DNA of 12,222 nucleotides, from NCBI GenBank assembly GCA_030589835.1, contig JAUUZS010000061.1, forward strand, positions 1 to 12,222. Direction: 5' to 3'. The position numbers and the translations under genes were made by a program. This DNA is from Cyclobacteriaceae bacterium (lineage in GTDB: Bacteria > Bacteroidota > Bacteroidia > Cytophagales > Cyclobacteriaceae). A model generated the notes under the pieces. That model saw nothing but the letters and a program-made list of their open reading frames with translations. It was not told the DNA's origin and did no database searches. Below are positions 6,829 through 12,222 of this stretch, piece after piece. Position 1 is the first letter of the stretch. Each line of letters opens with the position of its first letter.

Positions 6829-7827
6829 TTGACTTTGTTGATCGATAAGACTGTTTTTGGCTTGAAAGAATACATTAAATTAATTGAAGATAACCTGGCG
6901 ACGTTCAATTTTGGCTCCCGGCCATCAGAATTGTATGAGCCTATCCGATACATCCTTTCATTGGGGGGAAAACGGCTGCGGCCATTATTGACCCTGATGA
7001 CCTGTCAGCTATTTGATGATCAAATCGAAAAGGCAATATTTCCTGCACTGGGGATAGAGGTTTTTCATAATTTCACCTTGCTCCACGATGACATTATGGA
7101 TCATGCGCCAATCCGTCGAGGCCAACAAACCGTTCATGAAAAATGGGATGCAAATATTGCTATCCTTTCCGGAGATGTCATGCTGGTCAGGGCATATGAT
7201 CTTTTCCTAAAAACAGAGCACCCTGAAATCAAAAAAATACTGTCAAAGTTTAGTAAATGTGCTGCCGAAGTTTGTGAAGGTCAGCAGTACGATATGAATT
7301 TTGAGACCATGGATTTTGTTTCAGAGCCTGAATACCTGGAAATGATCAAATTAAAAACGGCGGTTTTACTGGCATTTTCGATTGAACTTGGGGGGATAAT
7401 CGGCGGTGCGAATGAAAAACTATGCGCTCAGCTATATGAATTTGGTATTAATTTAGGATTGGGGTTTCAGCTTAAAGATGATTTGCTGGACGTTTTTGCA
7501 GATACCCATAAATTTGGAAAACAGAAAGGTGGAGATATTCTTTCCAATAAAAAAACGTATTTGCTCATCAAAGCGATTGAAAAAGCTGAAGGCAAATTGA
7601 AAGAGGAACTCCATTTCTGGCTAAATAAGAATCAATTTGATCCAGAAGATAAGGTAAAGGCGGTAACCCGTATTTATAATAAACTCGGAATAAAAGAATT
7701 GACTGAATTAAAAATGAATGCCTTTTTCAATAAAAGTATCGAGATTTTTGACTCGGTTGAAATTGACAAATCAAAAAAGGAACCGCTGAAAGCACTTTCA
7801 TTAAGCTTAATAGATAGGGATAAATAA
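6829..7827 (+). CDS. Polyprenyl (probably geranylgeranyl- or farnesyl-type) diphosphate synthase
   Basis: This trans-isoprenyl diphosphate synthase has about 332 residues and condenses isopentenyl diphosphate onto an allylic primer. The first Asp-rich motif is DDIMD (87-91) followed by RRG, and the second is DDLLD (217-221) in GFQLKDDLLDVF. GGKRLRP (46-52) binds diphosphate. The residue five before the first Asp is Phe82, where long-chain synthases usually have a small residue. By the known chain-length rule this suggests a C15-C20 product, perhaps for carotenoids; this is inference. No ATG exists in frame between the upstream TGA (6799) and the conserved region. The start is therefore TTG at 6829, or the nearby TTG at 6835 or 6838, so the exact N-terminus is uncertain. 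The rhomboid gene begins 6 bp after its stop. Confidence 0.9.
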   Translation: MTLLIDKTVFGLKEYIKLIEDNLATFNFGSRPSELYEPIRYILSLGGKRLRPLLTLMTCQLFDDQIEKAIFPALGIEVFHNFTLLHDDIMDHAPIRRGQQTVHEKWDANIAILSGDVMLVRAYDLFLKTEHPEIKKILSKFSKCAAEVCEGQQYDMNFETMDFVSEPEYLEMIKLKTAVLLAFSIELGGIIGGANEKLCAQLYEFGINLGLGFQLKDDLLDVFADTHKFGKQKGGDILSNKKTYLLIKAIEKAEGKLKEELHFWLNKNQFDPEDKVKAVTRIYNKLGIKELTELKMNAFFNKSIEIFDSVEIDKSKKEPLKALSLSLIDRDK

Positions 7828-7833
7828 TACGAT

Positions 7834-8466
7834 ATGCCATTGAACATAACACTTATATTGATCATAATTACAGCTGCAGCCAGTTATTATGGGTGGAAAA
7901 AACCAGAAATCCAAAGCAAATGGATGTTTAATCCGTATGCCATTTATCATGGAAAGCAATATTATAGGTTTCTCAGCTCAGGATTTATTCATAGTAATAC
8001 GATGCATCTTGTCTTTAACATGATCGCATTATATTTTTTTGGGGGGAGTATTGAAAGGATTTATATAAGCATATTTGGTCAAATGGGAATTGTTTTTTAC
8101 CTCCTTACATATGTGACTGGGATTGTGGTAGCAAATCTAAAAACATATTTTAAACACCGGGAATCCAGCTATTATAATTCGTTAGGAGCATCAGGAGGAG
8201 TAGCCTCCATTTTGTTTGCTTCTATACTGTACCAGCCAACTGTTGGCATTTGCTTATATTTTGTAATCTGCCTGCCGGCATTTTTGATCGGAGCACTTTA
8301 TTTGGTCTATTCCTACTATTCCGGGAAAAAAATGTCGGACAATATCAACCATGATGCACATTTATACGGTTCTCTGTTTGGTATTTTGTTTACCGTTTTT
8401 TTGCGCCCATCTGTTTTAGTTGAATTTGTAAATCAAATAATGGAATATGATATCACATCTTTTTAA
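7834..8466 (+). CDS. Rhomboid-family intramembrane serine protease
   Basis: This 210-residue protein is predicted to have six membrane segments. The catalytic pair is present: Ser120 in SLGASGG (the GxSG motif) and His176 in HDAHLYGSLFG. The oxyanion-site pattern HxxxN is His58 and Asn62 in MHLVFNMIALYFFGG, preceded by FIHS. These match the GlpG-type core, so it should cut transmembrane helices within the inner membrane. No extra soluble domain is attached. It is the second gene of a two-gene unit with the prenyl synthase (6-bp gap). A functional link is not evident; the shared transcript may only reflect membrane housekeeping. Natural substrates are unknown. Confidence 0.92.
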   Translation: MPLNITLILIIITAAASYYGWKKPEIQSKWMFNPYAIYHGKQYYRFLSSGFIHSNTMHLVFNMIALYFFGGSIERIYISIFGQMGIVFYLLTYVTGIVVANLKTYFKHRESSYYNSLGASGGVASILFASILYQPTVGICLYFVICLPAFLIGALYLVYSYYSGKKMSDNINHDAHLYGSLFGILFTVFLRPSVLVEFVNQIMEYDITSF

Positions 8467-8723
8467 GGTTCATAAGGCTGAATAAGTAGCTGATATCCGA
8501 ATACACAGATTAAGTAGAGTCCGTCTGTAAAATCATCTCCTGAAAAGTAAAATAACCAATAATTCCGTAGGCTTATCCTTAGCCCTTTCAAATCATTTTT
8601 CAACCTTTGAAACAGCTCATTTTATAATTACTATTAAAGGATAAAGAAATATGCAACAATATCCTTAACTTCGACCACGGTTTTATTCATATCTTTGAAT
8701 AACACTTAAGGCCAATTAGATTT
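8467..8723. other. Intergenic region between rhomboid and cyclase genes
   Basis: These 257 bases hold no credible gene. There is an inverted repeat TTTCAAA (8586-8592)/TTTGAAA (8606-8612) with a 13-base loop and no T-tract after it, and a shorter GGCT/AGCC dyad just before it. Neither is a convincing terminator. The cyclase promoter box lies at the right end. Confidence 0.4.
8690..8697 (+). promoter_or_regulatory. Candidate -7 box of the receiver-cyclase gene
   Basis: TATCTTTG fits TAnnTTTG exactly and ends 26 bases before the ATG at 8724, a plausible distance for a short leader. The surrounding TTCATATCTTTG is identical to the box at 6615-6626. The -33 region has only a weak TTCG with a short 16-base spacer. 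Confidence 0.5.
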
Positions 8724-9758
8724 ATGCCAAAAGAAAACGCAAAAATATTATTGATTGATGATGATGATGACATTTTGTTAGCAGCCAGGTTTCTGCTAAA
8801 AAAGCATTTCACGACCATTGTTACTGCCGGCGGGCCAGAAACAGTTGATAATTTATTGAAATCAAACAACTTTAATATTGCACTTCTGGACATGAATTAT
8901 ACTACCGGGGCTACAAGTGGAAAAGAAGGCTTGGACTTACTAAAAAAAATTAAGCGGGATTCTCCTTCTACAAGGGTTATTATGATGACTGCCTATGGCG
9001 ATATTGACCTTGCCATTAAGGCAATAAAAGAAGGCGCTTCTGATTTTATTGTAAAACCATGGGACAATGCAAAATTAGTTTCTACTGTCATTGCTGCATA
9101 TAAAAAAGGCTTGAGTGCCAAATATCAAAATAATGAAATAGGAAACGAACAGCAGCCAGATGACAACTACAGAAAGCCATTTTCTGAAGTAGAACGGATT
9201 TTTATGTTTCTCGATATTCGCTCTTCCACCACCATTGCTGAGGAGTTAGGTCATGTTCAATACTTTGATTTATTAAATGATTTTTTTCGGGATATAGCTG
9301 AGCCAATTTCCAAAAACAAAGGGCAGATATACCAATACGTGGGTGACGAAGTGGTTATTTCGTGGCCTTTAGAAGATGGTGTATCGAATGCGAATTGCAT
9401 ACAATGTTATTTTGATATTGTGGATACCATGGGAAAACTTAACCATAAATACCAGGAAAAATATGATGTAAGTCCATCATTTAAGGCAGGAATGCATTCT
9501 GGAAAGGTTTCAACGGGCACAGTTGGAACACTAAAAAGGGAGATAATATATACCGGTGATGTACTCAATACTGCCAGCAGAATAGAGGGTCTGTGCAATA
9601 AGCATCAGGTCGATTTATTACTGTCCAAGGTTCTGGTAGATTGTTTGCCGTTGAATAACGATTTTTTGCCAAAAAAAATTGGCGAAATCAGTCTTCGAGG
9701 TAAGGCCACAGAAATCATGCTTTTTACCATAGAACGCCGCAACGTCTCTCTGGCGTAA
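8724..9758 (+). CDS. Response regulator fused to class III adenylate/guanylate cyclase
   Basis: This 344-residue protein begins with a receiver domain (about 5-128). It has acidic residues 12-16, the phosphoacceptor Asp56 in ALLDMNY, Thr89 and Lys111 in VKPW. The loop after Asp56 carries an insert (TTGATSGKEG). A short linker leads to a class III cyclase domain (about 155-340). The two metal-binding aspartates are Asp164 (FLDIRSS) and Asp208 (YVGDEVV), and the transition-state pair is Asn282 and Arg286 (NTASRIEG). The usual purine-selecting Lys and Asp/Thr positions appear to be Gln204 and Ile275, so whether it makes cAMP, cGMP or neither cannot be read from sequence. A phosphorelay should control the output. 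No histidine kinase gene is in the window, so the partner kinase lies elsewhere. I recall similar receiver-less or receiver-bearing cyclases in other Bacteroidota. Confidence 0.9.
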   Translation: MPKENAKILLIDDDDDILLAARFLLKKHFTTIVTAGGPETVDNLLKSNNFNIALLDMNYTTGATSGKEGLDLLKKIKRDSPSTRVIMMTAYGDIDLAIKAIKEGASDFIVKPWDNAKLVSTVIAAYKKGLSAKYQNNEIGNEQQPDDNYRKPFSEVERIFMFLDIRSSTTIAEELGHVQYFDLLNDFFRDIAEPISKNKGQIYQYVGDEVVISWPLEDGVSNANCIQCYFDIVDTMGKLNHKYQEKYDVSPSFKAGMHSGKVSTGTVGTLKREIIYTGDVLNTASRIEGLCNKHQVDLLLSKVLVDCLPLNNDFLPKKIGEISLRGKATEIMLFTIERRNVSLA

Positions 9759-9840
9759 TAGGGTTGTATACTATTTATCAGTCGCAATTCATCAGGTTAT
9801 TAAGTGCCGGATATTTTTCTGCCCTGTAACTCAATTACGC
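9753..9840. repeat. Inverted repeat across the convergent gene ends
   Basis: GCGTAAT (9753-9759), followed by AGGG, is mirrored by CCCT (9822-9825) and ATTACGC (9834-9840). The arms lie in the last codons of the converging cyclase and permease genes. They could fold into a long-looped hairpin that blocks read-through both ways, but the loop is large and one arm has an 8-base interruption. No ordinary terminator is seen in the 72-bp gap. Confidence 0.25.
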
Positions 9841-11129
9841 ATCATGAACCATTTTGCCAAAATCTTGTAGTTTACTTTTGCCCCATGCATTAAAATCCCG
9901 ATTCTATAAATTCTTCCAGCCAGCCAGGTGGTAAATATAAATCCCAACACCATGAGCACCATCGACAATAATATATGCCAACCCGGAGGGTCAAAAGGAA
10001 TCCGCATCATCATCACCACAGGTGAAGTAAATGGAATAATGGAAGCCCAAAAGGCCATATCGCCGTGTGGATCACGAATAATGGCTGTTAATAATACGAT
10101 GGATAAAATAAGTGGCAATGTAATTGGCAATTGGAATTGTTGGGCATCGGCATCATTATCTACCGCCGAACCAACTGCGGCAAAGAGTGAGCCGTAAAAT
10201 AAATATCCCCCCAGAAAATAAAAGAGGAATGTTCCCAGCAGTAAGGGGAAATTGATGGTATTTATTTTTTCGATTATTTTAGGCATATCTACATCACCCT
10301 CATCGCTGCCTTGCATATTTTGAGTCATTTCAATTTGTTTTGACCCGGAAATATCAATGTTATAAAACGTAAGTGCTCCCTGGTAAATGATAAGCGTTAG
10401 CACTGTCCATAGCAGGAATTGAGTTAGGCCTACCGCACCAACACCAATAATTTTGCCCATCATGAGCTGAAAGGGCCTTACTGAAGAGATGATTACCTCC
10501 ACAATTCTGCTTGTTTTTTCTTCAATCACACCTCTTAGTGTCTGAATTCCATAAAGAAAAATAAAGAAGTAGATGAGAAAAGCAGCAGTATAACCTACCA
10601 CTAAAGCAACTCCTACGTCTCCTTCTTTTTCACCTTTGTCCGTTATATTTATAATATTCAGATCAACGTCGGTTTTTATTTTATCCAGTTGCTCCTTATC
10701 AATTCCCGAATTTTTCAGTTTTATATTTTCTATTTCACTACGGAGGAAACGCTCCAGGGAAACTTGAATCTCTATACTGGGATTTTTGTCTGCAAAAAAA
10801 GTAATCCCTTCGGGGTTGTCCAGGTCAAGCCTGGGGATGTAAAGCAAGCCATAGGAGTTTTTAGAACTCAAGTCATTTTTTGCTTCTTCAATTGTATTGT
10901 CCAAATAGCTAAATGAAACCGATCCTGCATTTTCAAACTTTCCCCTGAAATACCCGCTTTCATCCAGTACCTCAACAATTTTTTCTTCTCCTTCTCGTGA
11001 GGCAAGCCATATAGGGATCACGAAAACAAGAGCAAACAACACCGGCCCGAGGATGCTCATGATAATGAATGATTTTTTACGAACCCTTGTTAAATATTCT
11101 CTACGTATTATTAATCCGATCTTATTCAT
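9831..11129 (-). CDS. ABC-2 type transporter permease (NatB-like)
   Basis: This 432-residue protein has the NatB/YhaP design. One membrane segment lies near the N-terminus (about 21-43), then an extracytoplasmic domain of about 125 residues, then a cluster of six segments at about 173-195, 226-249, 294-320, 334-351, 358-376 and 384-405. The cytoplasmic stretch EEKTSRIVEVIISSVRP (203-219) between segments 2 and 3 is a family hallmark. The start is fixed by AAGGAGG five bases before the ATG, and it overlaps the end of the ATPase gene by 8 bp, which implies coupled translation. Together they form an ABC exporter. NatA/NatB relatives export sodium, but many Bacteroidota homologues have unknown cargo, so I do not assign a substrate. 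Confidence 0.9.
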   Translation of the reverse strand: MNKIGLIIRREYLTRVRKKSFIIMSILGPVLFALVFVIPIWLASREGEEKIVEVLDESGYFRGKFENAGSVSFSYLDNTIEEAKNDLSSKNSYGLLYIPRLDLDNPEGITFFADKNPSIEIQVSLERFLRSEIENIKLKNSGIDKEQLDKIKTDVDLNIINITDKGEKEGDVGVALVVGYTAAFLIYFFIFLYGIQTLRGVIEEKTSRIVEVIISSVRPFQLMMGKIIGVGAVGLTQFLLWTVLTLIIYQGALTFYNIDISGSKQIEMTQNMQGSDEGDVDMPKIIEKINTINFPLLLGTFLFYFLGGYLFYGSLFAAVGSAVDNDADAQQFQLPITLPLILSIVLLTAIIRDPHGDMAFWASIIPFTSPVVMMMRIPFDPPGWHILLSMVLMVLGFIFTTWLAGRIYRIGILMHGAKVNYKILAKWFMMRN

Positions 11130-12036
11130 GATTGCCTCCTTGAACTTTTGAAATGAATATGTCGTTCATGCTCGGGATTTTTTCAATAAATGAGTGTACT
11201 TCTACTTTATCAATTAGCGTTTTTAATAGCTCATTCGGCCCCATGCCGTTCACGATTTTTATTGATGTATTATAAAAACCATCCTCTAGTTGCTGCTGAT
11301 ATTTAATCTCAAATCCATCTGCGATATCGCTAATCAGGTCCTTATGCTTCACATCAAAGGTATTGGTTTTATAGTCTTCTTTGATCGATTTTTTTGATCC
11401 TTCAAGTATTTTTTCAGATTTATTTATTAACAAAATATGATCGCACAACTCTTCTACTGACTCCATACGATGTGTAGAAAAAATAATGGTACATCCATTT
11501 TTTGACAGATTTAATATTTCATCCTTTATAATATTCACATTAATGGGATCAAAACCAGAAAAGGGTTCATCAAGAATAAGCAACCGGGGATTATGCAATA
11601 CAGTTGCAATAAACTGTATTTTCTGTTGCATACCTTTAGACAAGTCTTCCACCTTTTTATCCCACCAGCCTGCAATATCGAATTTTCTGAACCACACTTT
11701 TATTCGGTCCATCGCCTCTTTTTTTGAAAGTCCCTTTAGTTGGGCAAGATAAAGCAGGTGTTCGCCCACTTTCATCTTTTTATAGAGTCCCCGCTCCTCG
11801 GGAAGATACCCTATCTCACTGATATGCTTGAAATTCAGTGGTTCATTATTAATCTTTATAGAACCCTCGTCTGCAGCGATAATTTGCGTTATAATGCGTA
11901 TCAGTGTTGTTTTTCCTGCTCCATTTGGCCCAAGAAGCCCGAATATAGAAGCCTCAGGAATGGCCAGGTTTATATCGTTTAGGGCCTTAAAATCTCCGTA
12001 AGATTTATGGATATTTTCTGTAGTAAGGATATTCAA
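11122..12036 (-). CDS. ABC transporter ATP-binding protein (NatA-like)
   Basis: This 304-residue ATPase has all nucleotide-binding motifs: Walker A GPNGAGKT (36-43), a Q-loop region reading GYLPEERGLY (76-85) as in NatA-type proteins, signature LSKGMQQ (132-138), Walker B LLILDEP (152-158) and the switch histidine His189 (STHRME). The final 80 or so residues are a C-terminal extension typical of this group, found beyond the core domain. It drives the membrane partner encoded next, whose ATG lies inside its last codons. The pair is transcribed from the right, with a candidate promoter at 12091-12098. Nothing in the window points to the cargo. Confidence 0.93.
   Translation of the reverse strand: MNILTTENIHKSYGDFKALNDINLAIPEASIFGLLGPNGAGKTTLIRIITQIIAADEGSIKINNEPLNFKHISEIGYLPEERGLYKKMKVGEHLLYLAQLKGLSKKEAMDRIKVWFRKFDIAGWWDKKVEDLSKGMQQKIQFIATVLHNPRLLILDEPFSGFDPINVNIIKDEILNLSKNGCTIIFSTHRMESVEELCDHILLINKSEKILEGSKKSIKEDYKTNTFDVKHKDLISDIADGFEIKYQQQLEDGFYNTSIKIVNGMGPNELLKTLIDKVEVHSFIEKIPSMNDIFISKVQGGNHE
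11135..11141 (-). promoter_or_regulatory. Ribosome binding site of the permease, inside the ATPase gene
   Basis: AAGGAGG on the minus strand lies five bases before the permease ATG (11129) and inside the last codons of the ATPase gene. Together with the 8-bp gene overlap it supports translational coupling, which would keep the two exporter subunits in balance. Confidence 0.75.
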
Positions 12037-12222
12037 CGGCTTGTTATTTATGTGGTATAAATTAAAATGAAAAATTATGTACTAATTAATCAAAAATAAA
12101 CGTCAATTAAAATTATAGTGAAATAAATAATTATGTACGAAGCATTCTGTTATTATTGGACCCAACGAGGTTAAACGCATCTTAATAAGATGATTTCATG
12201 AATTGAATAGTTATAAAACATC
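12037..12222. other. AT-rich upstream region of the ABC exporter operon
   Basis: These 186 bases hold no visible gene. They carry two copies of AATTATGTAC (12073-12082 and 12129-12138, same orientation, 56 bp apart) and a perfect palindrome CATCTTA-A-TAAGATG (12178-12192). Just beyond it is TTCATGAA (12195-12202). These may be regulator sites; all are short and the region is AT-rich. Confidence 0.4.
12091..12098 (-). promoter_or_regulatory. Candidate -7 box of the ABC exporter operon
   Basis: Read on the minus strand this is TATTTTTG, an exact fit to TAnnTTTG, about 55 bases before the ATPase ATG. I see no matching -33 element at the usual distance, so support comes from the box and its position only. 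Confidence 0.4.

Noticed and set aside
8586..8612. TTTCAAA/TTTGAAA hairpin after the rhomboid gene as a terminator
   Set aside because: It has only AT-rich 7-bp arms, a 13-base loop and no T-run after it, and it lies 120 bases past the stop. It is mentioned only in the intergenic entry.
1..12222. CRISPR array, tRNA or rRNA, insertion sequence, phage or toxin-antitoxin genes
   Set aside because: No regular spaced repeats, cloverleaf, transposase or terminal inverted repeats were seen; nearly all space is filled by ordinary chromosomal genes.

Overview
The window looks like a chromosomal segment of a low-GC Bacteroidota bacterium, most likely a Cytophagales-type marine or soil organism. I infer this from protein style and promoters, not from a database search. 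The clues are a TonB with a C-terminal TonB box domain, a membrane GAF/PAS sensor with the coiled-coil linker common in this phylum, a receiver-cyclase of a type I associate with Bacteroidota, and several upstream boxes that fit the Bacteroidota -7 consensus TAnnTTTG. No rRNA, tRNA, CRISPR array, insertion sequence or phage gene was seen.

Layout. Positions 1-4450 are read from the minus strand. In the direction of transcription they hold an ECF sigma factor, a 95-residue single-pass membrane protein whose ribosome binding site lies inside the end of the sigma gene, and a TonB energy transducer followed by a clear hairpin terminator (2825-2850). Next come a large membrane sensor (HAMP-GAF-coiled coil-PAS-PAS) that ends without any kinase or other output domain, and the first 77 codons of a lipoprotein amidohydrolase that runs off the left edge. 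Positions 4552-6421 are a plus-strand cassette MarR-pirin-YceI, closed by a 14-bp-stem terminator (6458-6507). The sigma and MarR genes diverge from a 101-bp region that holds two TGTA-N2-TACA boxes flanking the likely MarR promoter.

Positions 6829-8466 hold a polyprenyl diphosphate synthase with a non-ATG start and, 6 bp downstream, a rhomboid protease. After a 257-bp gap with a good -7 box comes a response regulator fused to a class III nucleotide cyclase (8724-9758). It converges on a minus-strand, translationally coupled ABC-2 exporter pair of the NatA/NatB type (12036 to 9831). The last 186 bp are the AT-rich upstream region of that pair.

How the genes may work together. Much of the window concerns sensing and envelope physiology: an ECF sigma unit next to TonB, a MarR-controlled oxidative or quinone-type stress cassette, a transmitterless sensor, and a phospho-regulated cyclase that would make a cyclic nucleotide. 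Nothing here is a clear new defence or mobile system. The points most worth a second look are the sigma/small membrane protein pair, the tandem MarR box, the sensor without output, the cyclase with non-canonical base-selecting residues, and a strong orphan -7 box about 200 nt upstream of the prenyl synthase.
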